Source of the DNA: Pycnococcus provasolii
Lineage: Eukaryota > Chlorophyta > Pseudoscourfieldiophyceae > Pseudoscourfieldiales > Pycnococcaceae
Direction of reading: 5' to 3'
Length of the DNA: 64,000 nt
Assembly: GCA_938743325.2 (NCBI GenBank)
Contig: OW568890.1
Span: forward strand, 186,001-250,000
The notes under the pieces: model-generated
Seen by the model: only the letters and a program-made list of their open reading frames with translations
What the model was told of the DNA's origin: nothing
Database searches by the model: none
Shown: positions 28,147-38,220 of the stretch, one piece after another
How the letters are laid out: every line of letters begins with the position of its first letter
Position numbering within the stretch: the first letter of the stretch is position 1
Translations under genes and position numbers: made by a program

Positions 28147-30221
28147 ATGTCGCCTCAAGACAAGACAGAAGTTCCCGTTCGTCGGCTTCGGACGCCTGGT
28201 GTTCCTCTTCCCGCTCTAAACGTTAGCCGACACCTCACATCAATATACCCTTCACAGCATGTGATAGCGGGGGCGGCACAAACTGGTAGTGCTATGATGG
28301 GGAGGAGGGCGAAGAGCTCCCTTGAAACTCCCTTGCACTCTGCACATCTTCACGAGGCACTGCCGTGGACGTCGACTCCGCAGAAAAACGAACCAACGAA
28401 CATATCAGAACATCAGAACCACAACCTTGCAGCTGCGTCTACCACTAGTCCGTACTCGCCCAACCTCATACCGGTCCAGCACCACGTCACGAAGCGTGGG
28501 CCAGTGCTCCCAGACGACGCGGACAGACTGCACGCATCCTTCGACGCAGACACGGGAACGTGGAGCACCACGCTCTTCCCAGCCGCCTTGCCGTACAACC
28601 GCAACGACGCCGCACTTCTAGAGGCGTTCTACGAGGCGCAGAGGCGCGCGCTCGAAAATAAGACGGAAAGCCTTCCACCACAGCACGAACTTCGCACGGA
28701 AAGTGGACGCGCAAAGGCGCTGCAGTTTGGCGGAAAGCCAGGAGGCGTGCTGAGACCACCAAAGGGAAAGAAAGATATGCGTGAGTCGACGCTCAACATC
28801 CTCAACGAAGAGTCGGAGGCTGCGCTCGATGCGAGAAACGGGTACGTCGCGCAGGTGTGCGACCGCGTGGTAGGCGCCGCGGAGCTCGGGCGCGTGTGCA
28901 TGGGCGAGGTGGCTCGTCAGGTGGCGACGCACTGCACGGAGCGCGGCGCGCTCGTCAACAAGATCTGGGCAGACGCCGAGGGAGCGCTTCGCATCGCGGC
29001 GACGGCCATCGAGGCGCTGCACGTCGAGCGCCGCGATTTCAATGCACATCTCAAGCGTCTCGAGCATGGCGCGGCGGCACGCCTCAACGTGGCGCAGAAG
29101 GCTCGCGAGGACGCGCAGAGGTACATCGACTCGCACATGGAGGAGGAGCAGGAGACGCGCGAGCGCCTGGCAAATGCGCAAACTCGATTGGTGGAACTGG
29201 AGGAGCAGGTAGCGTCTCTCGAGAAGAAGGTTGAGACTTACCGCGAGCGCGAGAAGCAGATGGTGGAGTCGGGACACGTGCAGTTTCTCACCCGCCAGCT
29301 CGAGCAGGCGGAGCAGGCGAAGAAAGGTGTGGAGGCGAAGCTGAAGGAGGCTGAGCACAAAAGGACGAAGCGCGAGGAGGAGATGGCGGAGGAAGTGAAG
29401 CGAACGGAGAAGGCTTTGAACGAGGAACGCGCCGCGATGGCGGAAGAGCGCGCTCGCACGTCGCCTCGTATTGACTGGCAGAGCCTAACTTCGGTGAAGC
29501 GCATGCTCGACGAGGGCGTGCTGACGTTGGAGGATCTTGAAAGACATGGATCGCAGCTGGCGGCAGAGAAGCTCGACAGCTACACGATGAAGATGGTGAG
29601 TCATGTCGGCGACCTGCGCGAGAAGCTCATGCCCGTTCGTCCTGGCCGACTGGATGAGAGTATGGGTGGAGGAGGTAAGAAAGGCGGCGGACTTCACTTC
29701 GAGGTGAGCGACAAGTACTTCGTGTGCAGCAGCAGTGGCTCTAGCGTTCCAAAGTACCTTCGCTTCAACGGCAAGGTGCGCAATCGCCAGCTGTCGAAGC
29801 AGGCGACGAGGCAGGCTGCGATTGACATCTGGCGTTCGAAGATGTCCGACAACGCCACGAGGCGCATGAAGATGAGCGAATACATGTTTTTGTACATTCA
29901 GAGAAAGTACGGCGCTCTTGCCCCTGTGATTGCGGAGTGGGGTTACAACATCGTTCACGCATTGATGCGCCACGGCCGTTTCAACACGAGCAGCGTTGAC
30001 CTGCACTTATTTTGGGAGATATTGAATGATCGGCAGGAGCAGGATGTTCTTTTGAGTTTCGAGAAGGGATGCGAAACGCTGAAGGCGACATTTCTAGACA
30101 TTGACCGCATGTCAAGAGGCGTGACAAGTGGACGTGTGCAGCTTGTTGATTTTGAGGCGATTTTGAGGCGAATCTTCCCCTGGAAGCCACAAGCCCATTT
30201 GACCGAATTGATGAACCTTGT

Positions 30222-30256
<35 letters not shown>

Positions 30257-30981
30257 GTGGTGGCGGCGGCAGTGGTGTTGATCGCGCAGAGGAGGATGGC
30301 GACGGCATAGGAGGCTGGTCGACGAATGCAAGCAGTCCCATCGTGTCTGCGGCGGCGTCAGCTTTGCTGAATTCGAACAGCCCTCCTCCGCCGACACCAC
30401 CGAAACATCAACTGCCCGATCGTCTTACCGTTGCGTACGAAGAGCTGTTTACGCCCGCGGACCGCGACGGGAATCGCTCGGAATTTCAAATGGTTCTGCT
30501 GAGGCAGACGCTCGAGGAACGCGACGAACTTGCGGAGGCTTACCGCAAGCGCTTCGCCTTGATGGCTCACGAAAGTTCAACGAGCGCGCTGACGAGTGAG
30601 GCGTTCTTGGTGTGCATGCGCAACGTGGACCCAGACAAGAGCGAGTTTGCGAATCGCCTGTTGATGGCGAAAGGATTTGGAAAGTTGAGTGATGTTGACG
30701 GCGGCGATATCAAGGGGGATATTCCAAAGCCTGAGGATACATGTGATGTGAATGAATTCGTGGAACGCATTCGCAAGGGTGTTCTGAAGCGTGCTGAGGG
30801 TTCAAAAAGTTTAGACCGACGCGAGAGGAAACTGGCCGCTATGGAGAGTTCCGCTGGAGGCGCGGAGGCGCTGTCCACGTCAAGTCTAACAGCTAGTCAG
30901 AAGAAGGCCCAGAAGGCGATGAAGAAGGCCCGTGCAAGTATTAAGCTGAGCATGCTTCCCAGCTTTGCGGGTAAGAGGTGA
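28147..30981 (+). CDS. axonemal dynein light chain-domain-like coiled-coil protein
   Basis: 944 residues. The N-terminal 200 residues are mostly disordered. Residues about 210-310 contain MGEVARQVATHCTERGALVN, which fits the p28/AXDND1 axonemal light-chain pattern (RQVxxxCxERGxLL), followed by a long coiled coil (about 290-440, KAREDAQRYIDSHMEEEQET ...). A second region (about 540-700) has no known domain, then a polyglycine run of about 15 residues (30222-30275) and a helical C-terminal part ending in a Lys-rich tail. The architecture suggests a flagellar structural protein of the AXDND1 type; this is inference from one motif plus the coiled coil. EF-hand-like TPADRDGNRSEF is present but does not form a full loop. 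Confidence 0.6.
30222..30275 (+). repeat. GGC/GGT trinucleotide run (polyglycine)
   Basis: An uninterrupted GGC/GGT array inside the coding frame of the dynein-light-chain-like gene encodes about 15 consecutive glycines. Confidence 0.9.
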
Positions 30982-31226
30982 AGAAGGAAGGAAGGAGGAG
31001 GAGGAAAGAAGGACAATTGTAATATTTGTATTTTTATTAACTTGTCACACATACATAAATAAGCTTGAGCTTGAGCATATGATCTATTATAGTCTATCCC
31101 ACCGTACGGTACCATCCTACTCATGACCGTGTCGGAACCCCTACTAACCTGAACCCCGAACTCGGCGGGGACGACCAGCCCTGCCCTGCCCATCCCCCCC
31201 TTATTGTTGGCACATCCTACTCCAGC

Positions 31227-31886
31227 ATGTCCCGTCGTCGGTGTGACGTGCGCGTGCGGTTCCGTGGCGACGTTCCCGCAGGAGCGGCCCTTCAGCAGCT
31301 CGTCAGCCTTACAGTGCAGGACTCCCCAGATGGCGGGCAGATATGCGTCTCGTTCGAGGATCAAGGGTCCATCGTCGGGACCGTCGTGGAGCCGTCTCGC
31401 GTGCCGAGTTCGGGGCAAGTGCAGGAGCTTACGTGGCGCGTGCGTTCCATCCGACGGAAAGCAGCATCCCTTGACAAGGAGGAGGAGGGTGGTGGTGGTA
31501 CTTCACATGAAGTTGAGATGGAGTTGCGCGGCACGTTCGAAGTTGCCGAAAAGGATGGCGACAACAAAAGCAACAAGCGCCGTCGCGACGACGTGGATGG
31601 TGCGAACGACAACAGTGACGACGACAAGGATGAGCAGACCAACGAGACGTTTGACAAGGTTCCTTGGAAGTTGCCAAAGAGCGCGTTCGACGTGCTCGCT
31701 CAGAGCGACTCGGATGGCGGTTTGCGTACGACTTTGGCGAGCAGTGGTAAGTTGCGTGAGTTGCTGAGATTTATTGACACGTCGGCGGACCGCGGCGCCG
31801 CGCTGGAGGCTGTCTTGAAAGAACGTCCTGAGTTTGAGAACTTCTCTGAGAAACTGCTTGACTTGCTGAGAAACCACGTAACGTGA
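31227..31886 (+). CDS. ZNHIT3 C-terminal-domain-like protein lacking a zinc finger
   Basis: 219 residues from ATG 31227. The N-terminal 85 residues look like a small beta-rich domain (CDVRVRFRGDVPAG ... SFEDQGSIVGTVVEPSR). An acidic, Lys/Arg-rich middle follows (about 110-145, including KRRRDD, a possible nuclear signal). The C-terminal 50 residues (LRTTLASSGKLRELLRFID ... LKERPEFENFSEKLLDLL) resemble the helical tail of ZNHIT3, which in other eukaryotes binds NUFIP during box C/D snoRNP assembly. No HIT zinc finger is present, so a direct orthology claim is not safe. Lies 246 bp downstream of the preceding same-strand gene. Confidence 0.5.
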   Translation: MSRRRCDVRVRFRGDVPAGAALQQLVSLTVQDSPDGGQICVSFEDQGSIVGTVVEPSRVPSSGQVQELTWRVRSIRRKAASLDKEEEGGGGTSHEVEMELRGTFEVAEKDGDNKSNKRRRDDVDGANDNSDDDKDEQTNETFDKVPWKLPKSAFDVLAQSDSDGGLRTTLASSGKLRELLRFIDTSADRGAALEAVLKERPEFENFSEKLLDLLRNHVT

Positions 31887-32445
31887 GCAGACCTATAGTA
31901 ACTTCTGTGATTGTGTGTAACAATAATTACATTTTGTACCCACCCTACGACGACAGTTCTCTCGCAAGTGCAAGTTCTAAAATAACAGATTCGCGCGAGG
32001 CCATGTGGATGTGGATGGAGACGCCGCCATACATAGGTAGTCCCTTCCCTGCCAACCCCCGAAACGAAACCAAACCAATCCAAACCCCGAAACGAAACCA
32101 AACCCAACCCCGAAACGACGAGGGGGAAACTCCAGGACTCTCCAGGACAGAACTCCAGGACTCACTCCAATACAATGGGAGAAGGGCGAGAAAAAGGGGA
32201 TACCGGTTTGCTCTTCTGGACAAAATAAAATAGGAGGCATTGAGGGCATGTGCCAAGGGGGGGATCCGCAAGTTGGATAGAATGAAATCTACAATGCAGG
32301 CACAAGGCATCCCCGAGCCCCTCCGGATTCCCCGGATCCTGATCTTTATTGAGACGCCCCGACCTGCCGACACAAAAACAACCCTGAGAAGTCTTTGGGC
32401 GACGTCACCTCGCCCCGCTTTCTTCATAACTACACATTGTGAAAC
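31887..32445. repeat. intergenic with CCCCGAAACGAAACCAAACC minisatellite
   Basis: 559 bp upstream of CHLP. A purine-rich, C-rich unit of about 20 bp recurs about three times at 32056-32120. CTCCAGGACT repeats three times at 32129-32167. A long minus-strand frame (31945-32841) crosses this area but is low-complexity and overlaps the CHLP intron, so it is not called. Confidence 0.5.
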
Positions 32446-34313
32446 ATGATGGCGAACATGATGAACGTCAAGAAGGTACGTGTTTACTTGTGTTGTGTTG
32501 CTTGCTTTAGTAGTGACTTGTGTTTCTTGCTGGTGGTTAGCTTGTTGGTGTTTCTTGTTCATGTGGTGAGGATGTTTCTTTCTTTGTATGAGGTGTTTCA
32601 TGTCTGTATGTGTGTCTCCAGTGTGTGAAGGATTCTTCAAGGAGGTTTCTTGATGAAACATGGAAGACTTCACCTGAGTCTTGGGAGGTTCCCTCACCTG
32701 ACCTGGAAAGATGACTGGGTCCCGAGTACTCGCAAACTTCCCACGATAAGTAGCGCGTATGCATGCGGAGACAAACAAGTGGCACAACCCCCTTGGCTTT
32801 GCTTTTTCCAAACGCATTCCATGCGTCATATTATAGCACAAGATGAATAGTTTTTCTCACACAACAACAACCACAACAACCATTTTTACCCTTGCAGAAC
32901 GTCGTCGCATCAGCGGCACGCACGCACCAGTCCCGCAGCAGCGGTGCTCAGGCACACGCTGGCACACCGTCCCAGTGCGTGTTCAGCGCAGGTGCTCGTC
33001 GACCGGCACCCAAGGCGACCACCACGCGCCTCTCGCGCCGTGCGAACGTGCTCGCGCAGGCGGCAGGAAAGACGCTCGACAAGCCTCTTCGCGTTGCCGT
33101 CGTCGGCGGAGGACCGTCCGGCTCGTGCGCCGCCGAGGCGCTCGCCAAGGGAGGATGCGAGACGTACCTCATCGAGCGAAAGATGGACAACGCCAAGCCG
33201 TGCGGTGGAGCCATCCCGCTCTGCATGATCGAGGAGTTTGACCTGCCCATGGAAATCGTCGATCGCCGTGTGACGAAGATGAAGATGATCTCGCCGTCCA
33301 ACCGCGAGGTGGACGTCGGACAGACGCTCAACGAGCAGGAGTACATCGGCATGTGCCGCCGTGAGGTGATGGACGACTTCCTGCGACGCCGCGCGGGCAG
33401 GTACGGCGCCAACCTTGTCAACGGACTCATGCAGAAGATCGAGGGTGGAGAGGGCGAACAGCCCTTCAAAATCACGTACAACGCGTTCGACGGAGAGAAC
33501 ACCGTTGGCGTGAAGACGGAGCTCGAGGTTGACGTCATCATCGGCGCCGACGGTGCCAACTCCCGCGTCGCCAAGACGATGGGTGCCGGCGAGTACGACT
33601 ACGCCATCGCCTTCCAGGAGCGCATCACGCTGTCTGACGAGAAGATGAAGTACTACGAGGACCTCGCGGAGATGTACGTCGGAGACGACGTCTCGCCCGA
33701 CTTCTACGGCTGGGTGTTCCCGAAGTACGACCACGTCGCCGTGGGCACGGGAACTGTCGTCAACAAGACGGCCATCAAGCAGTACCAGACGGCGATCCGC
33801 GACCGATCCAGCGAGAAGTGCTCCGGAGGAAAGATCATCCGCGTTGAGGCACACCCCATCCCGGAGCACCCGAGGCCGAAGCGCGTCAGCGGACGTATTG
33901 CGCTCGTCGGCGATGCCGCCGGATACGTGACAAAGTGCTCCGGAGAGGGCATCTACTTCGCCGCCAAGTCTGGCCGAATGTGCGCGGAGGCGATCGTGGC
34001 ACAGAGCGAGGGCGGCAAGCGCATGGTTGACGAGGGTGACCTCAGCGTGTACCTTGACGAGTGGGACAAGAAGTACTGGCTCACGTACAAGGTGCTCGAC
34101 ATCCTGCAGAAGCTCTTCTACCGCAGCAACCCGGCGCGCGAAGCGTTCGTCGAGCTCTGCGACGACTACTACGTGCAGAAGATGACGTTTGACAGCTACC
34201 TGTATAAGACCGTCGTTCCCGGCAACCCGCTCGATGACGCGAAGCTGCTCGTGAAGACGGTTGGCAGCATCGTGCGCAGCAACGCTCTTCGCAAGGAGGC
34301 GTCTGTCGTGTAA
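32446..34313 (+). CDS. CHLP: geranylgeranyl diphosphate (chlorophyll) reductase, 2 exons
   Basis: Exon 1 is only 30 bp (32446-32475, MMANMMNVKK); a 422-bp phase-0 intron follows (GTACGT ... CCTTGCAG); exon 2 is 32898-34313. About 481 residues. The first about 65 residues form a plastid transit peptide rich in Ala, Ser, Arg (VVASAARTHQSRSSG). Then the FAD-binding VAVVGGGPSGSCAAEALA, the CHLP hallmark KPCGGAIPLCMIEEFDLP, GADGANSRVAK, and the second FAD motif GRIALVGDAAGYVTKCSGEG. The enzyme reduces geranylgeranyl groups to phytyl for chlorophyll and tocopherol in the plastid. It is direct evidence for a photosynthetic host. Length and motifs are standard. Confidence 0.97.
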
Positions 34314-34430
34314 AGCGGATCGCATGCAAAAACATTGTGCGGAATATGTTGATTTTGTGTTGGTGGAGAGAGGGAGAGACGGAGAGAGGATGTGTGTTTG
34401 AGAAAAAATTTAAGTAATGAAAATCTTTTT

Positions 34431-36488
34431 TTAATTCTGATAACTTAAACTCATGGACTTGGGTGGAACCCCAGGCGCGTCGCGAAGGTACCCTTCACCG
34501 GCAGGCTTCCCGGGAGCACCCGTCGCCTCGCTGATCAGGCGCGTCACCGCCACATACGGGTCATCCGCGACGCTCGCGCGGTAGTCGACAATTTTCCCGT
34601 ACTCCGCAAGCCACGGGTGGGATGGTGGATCAACAGCCAGGGCGATGCCCTCGTTCTTCTCCCACCAGTCGATCCACGGGAACGCCGGCTGCAGCACAGC
34701 AATCTCGGACGTCAGCGTGGCATCGTTCGCATTCGTTGTCGTCCACGTGAGTTTTCGACCATCACTCTTTTTACGCAAACTCTCCAGGTACGAAAGGATC
34801 GTCTTGTATCCCAATTTCGATCGCATCTCCGATGTCTCCATCGTAAGCACCGCACGAGGCGAGTAGCCTGGTGCCACCTCCGGCCCGAGCGTGTGCTTCA
34901 CGCCGAAGCTCTCGCAGACGCGCTGCAGGATATATCGTGCCATGAGCACGTGGTCACCTAGCTCAACCGCGGTGCACGGACCAACGGTGAACGTCCACGT
35001 CCCAGGCAGCTTGCCAGCCGCAAGGTCGCTCACACGAACGCCGGACGACATGCATGCGGCCAAATGGGCATCCGCAAGCTCGCGTCCCACCACGGCACCT
35101 GCGCCGGTGCCCGCGAAGTACGGAGTTGCCGCACCCGGAGCGCCACCGTCGGCGGCATGCGGCACCGCGCCGCTCCATCCCAGCGGCGACCCGGTGTCCG
35201 CATCCACAAGGCCGTACGCCTGCGAAATCGTAAAAGATGCGTCGAAAGACTCGCCTTCGACACTGCCGAGCACGGCGGCACATGCCCAGCGCTTGTTCGT
35301 CTCGTGAGGGACGTAGTCGACGAGATCACCGTTGAGCAGCTGGTGCTTCTGCACGAACAAACCCGCGGACGGCGGAGGGAGAACGGTGTCGCAGAAGACG
35401 ATGTACGTCGACGCACCGACGCGGAAGGGATCGCGCATGAGCAGCTGCGGCCGCGCGAAGACGTCGTCGTCGTTCGATCCTGTGAGATGGTTGGACTCCA
35501 TGCTAGACGCCGCCGCCTTGAATTCGATCATCGGAATTCGAATGGTGTTGTCCTCGGCATCCACGAGAGCCGGAGCGCCGTCGTCATCCTTCGGCATCTC
35601 GTCGAACGTGACCGTCTTGCTGCGCATCGAGCTTGCCGGGTCGCCGGCGGAAAGCCAGACGAACTCGAGCAAGCTCGACTTGGGCGTCGTGAAGGGCAGG
35701 CTGGAAATAATCGCCGCGGCACTCGCGTCGAGCAGCGGCCTGGGTGGCCGCACCATTCCGTCGATGCGCTCCTCCTCCCACTCGAGCGCTCCCTCCTCGG
35801 TGTCGAGGCCAACCTCCTCGCCAACGGCGTACCCGTCTTCGTCACCCTCCACCACGTCGGGCTCGACGTAAGCCTGCGGTATGCGCAGCTCGCCAAATGC
35901 TGGCTTGGGCAGTGTGAAGACGGCAAGTCTTTCCTCCGTGGCAGCGTCGAGACGCTTCGCCTCCGCAGCAGCCGCCTCCGCCGCATCCTGCGCATCCTTC
36001 TCTGCCGCCTCCATCTCCGCCTTCTCCCTTGCCTCCGCCTCAAGGTCCGGCGTGACAATTTCTGGAGCAAACTTCGGGTCGAGCAGCTTTTCCTTGCAGA
36101 ACTTGACCCAGTCGGCTGGCCTCTCCTCCGCGAGAGCGTGGAGCAGGTGAAAGACGAGCCCTCGAATCTGGAACAGGTCGAAGTACACCTCTCTGTCCTT
36201 CAGCCTGTTGTCCGGGTTGTTGACGAGGTTGTCGTACGTGTAGACATCCATGGTGTGAAACGGCCTGCAGTCAGGCCGGTCGAGCCTGTGCGGGAAGGCG
36301 AGGTTGTAGTCGAGGTTGCACAGCGCGTCGACGAGTCCTTTTCTCGCGTCTTTCGGTCGCAGCACCGCCACCTCCTGCACGAGGTGGTCGAAGACGTGCG
36401 GCAGTCTGTGCTTGAGCAGGTACTCCGCGACCTTCGCCTCGAGCTTGACTGTGGTGGCGAGCGCCACGGCGGCGAGCGACGGCGGCAT
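34431..36488 (-). CDS. DPY-30/RIIa-domain protein fused to a catalytically degenerate glutamine synthetase
   Basis: 685 residues from ATG 36488. Residues about 10-50 (KVAEYLLKHRLPHVFDHLVQ, EVAVLRPKDARKGLVDAL) fit the RIIa/DPY-30 dimerisation-docking fold typical of axonemal proteins. A charged coiled segment follows (about 150-200). Residues about 355-670 align with eukaryotic glutamine synthetase: TNKRWACAAVLGSV, GLVDADTGSPLGW, ATPYFAGTGAGAVVGRELAD, AHLAACMSSGV, KLPGTWTFTVGPCTAVELGD, HVLMARYILQRVCE, and near the end DDPYVAVTRLISEAT. The metal-binding ExE (MEQEY) is replaced by ISQAY, the NGAGCH loop is lost, and much of the C-terminal active-site region is missing, so it should not make glutamine. 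A structural flagellar role is inferred. Confidence 0.8.
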   Translation of the reverse strand: MPPSLAAVALATTVKLEAKVAEYLLKHRLPHVFDHLVQEVAVLRPKDARKGLVDALCNLDYNLAFPHRLDRPDCRPFHTMDVYTYDNLVNNPDNRLKDREVYFDLFQIRGLVFHLLHALAEERPADWVKFCKEKLLDPKFAPEIVTPDLEAEAREKAEMEAAEKDAQDAAEAAAAEAKRLDAATEERLAVFTLPKPAFGELRIPQAYVEPDVVEGDEDGYAVGEEVGLDTEEGALEWEEERIDGMVRPPRPLLDASAAAIISSLPFTTPKSSLLEFVWLSAGDPASSMRSKTVTFDEMPKDDDGAPALVDAEDNTIRIPMIEFKAAASSMESNHLTGSNDDDVFARPQLLMRDPFRVGASTYIVFCDTVLPPPSAGLFVQKHQLLNGDLVDYVPHETNKRWACAAVLGSVEGESFDASFTISQAYGLVDADTGSPLGWSGAVPHAADGGAPGAATPYFAGTGAGAVVGRELADAHLAACMSSGVRVSDLAAGKLPGTWTFTVGPCTAVELGDHVLMARYILQRVCESFGVKHTLGPEVAPGYSPRAVLTMETSEMRSKLGYKTILSYLESLRKKSDGRKLTWTTTNANDATLTSEIAVLQPAFPWIDWWEKNEGIALAVDPPSHPWLAEYGKIVDYRASVADDPYVAVTRLISEATGAPGKPAGEGYLRDAPGVPPKSMSLSYQN

Positions 36489-38220
36489 AATCACCACAAT
36501 TACCAGATAATTATTACCACAAGGGTGACGTACCAACCACCAAGCTACTTATTATTACTCCTGGAGCGAGCTAACTTAAGGTTGCTTAAGGAGGTCGCCT
36601 ATTAACACGTGAGAGCCGACGTTGATTGAAAAGTGGCGTCACCGGTGGGCCTCGAGCGCCTTTTGGGTTCTGTTTTCTACGATAGCGCCTTGCGGGATAG
36701 TTCGCCTTCGGTTCGCGTCGGCAAACCCCCGGGTATACAATACAGGAGCTGTGCACAACATGTATGTACATAATTTACCACCTTGATCATCGGGGTTTCT
36801 TGTTTTGTCGTTGGCGAGGAATTGCGAATTGCTGGGCGAGAACGAGAACGAACCTTTGAGTTGCGACAAAAGCCGTCACGCCGTGCGTGCGTGTACCTAT
36901 CGTCTACCTTTGGGATCACCGGCCGGCCTGTTAAGCTTGGTGAAACTTTAGGTTAGGTCTCCTCACCACGAGGAAAACCACTCGAGGGAACACACCTTTG
37001 AACGATTTCATACACGAAGAACGGTCGAGCAAGGCAAGCAGTTGAAACTTGGAAGCAGTTCAACGCGTGTCGAAGGTAGGAGCGAACTGTGCGGAGGATT
37101 CCACCAGATGCCAGAGGGGGCGTGGTTGGAGGGAGGGAGGGGAATTATTAGCGCATGCCACCAGTCTGCCAGTGCAAGCCGGCTTGTTGGGTTGCATGTT
37201 GGGTCCCCTGTGCACTGTGCCTAAACCTTAACCTTGCATGTGGAATTGGTAGGGTAGGGTTAGGAAGGGTTAGGAGGGTTAGGGGAGGGTTAACCCTCCC
37301 TAAGTCAAAGGAAGCCACCTAGCTAGGAGTGCCGGAACTCCCTTGCAACTTGCAAGAGTTGCTGTATGTGTAACCGTAGGTGTAACAGCGTGGTATGTCC
37401 TTCGAAAACCTACACTGGCAACTGGCACCTCCCCTCAACGGGTCCCATCACCCATGAACCGTTCTCCCGTTCCCACCCCTGGGCATCTACCTTAGGACTT
37501 AAGTGGGCTCCACGTTCGGCCTTCAACGGGCTCGTGGACGTTCCCGTTCTCGCAAGTTACTCGCAAGTGGCATGGCATGGCATCAAAGAAACATGGTCTT
37601 CCACGTTCGGCAGAAAGAAAGAAAACACTGGTAAAACGTGCCTGTTGGGTCATTCAAGGGACGAAGTTCCGGGTAGTTCTATCATCAAAGGCCGGCGGTG
37701 ACAGGGTGAGATAGATAGCCCAACGGCATATCAGTCCAGGCAGCCAGGGCCCCAGGGGTAGGAATACATACATACATCAGGTTCCGCCATCACACCAGTA
37801 TTCTTACCCGTACTGTAATTTTTTGATAACTGTGTTGGGATTTTATTTTCCTAACAGGTACGTTATGGTGGTATATGGTGGTGTTAAGGTGGATGTGGTG
37901 TTGCTGGTGGTTGGGTGTGGTGTGGGCTCGGTGTTTGGGTGTGGATTAGTTGGATTGTGTGGTTGGTTGTTAAGGTGACATGTAGTGTTAACTTGTGGGT
38001 GATGATGCGTATCTACTGTGGTGTGGTATCTACGGGTACAATGGCCTTAACGTGTGCATACATACCTCCGATACCCGCGTGCCTGATGTGGTTTGTTTTT
38101 CAATTCATTACAAGCCTTGGAAGACTCACACAGTGAAAGCAATACACACACAATACAACACTATCCCGTGCAGGTTATCTGCTCAAGCTTCAAGCTTACA
38201 CGTGTTCGAATTGAGAAAGT
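36489..38220. other. 1.7-kb intergenic region with telomere-like array
   Basis: No convincing gene. CTTAAGG occurs twice near 36574-36590, about 90 bp upstream of the pseudo-glutamine-synthetase start. A GGTTAGG-type array (TAGGGTTAGGAAGGGTTAGGA-like) runs 37250-37303. A (T)GGTG-rich run lies at 37865-37930. A CCCGTGCAG acceptor-like site at 38165-38173 may end a 5' UTR intron of the next gene. Several 60-110 codon frames have no domain and are not called. Confidence 0.5.

Noticed and set aside
31945-32841. 298-codon minus-strand frame over the CHLP upstream region and intron
   Set aside because: Low-complexity, crosses a minisatellite, and has no domain.
32910-34325. 471-codon antisense frame over CHLP
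   Set aside because: Exact shadow of a certain gene, with no domain of its own.
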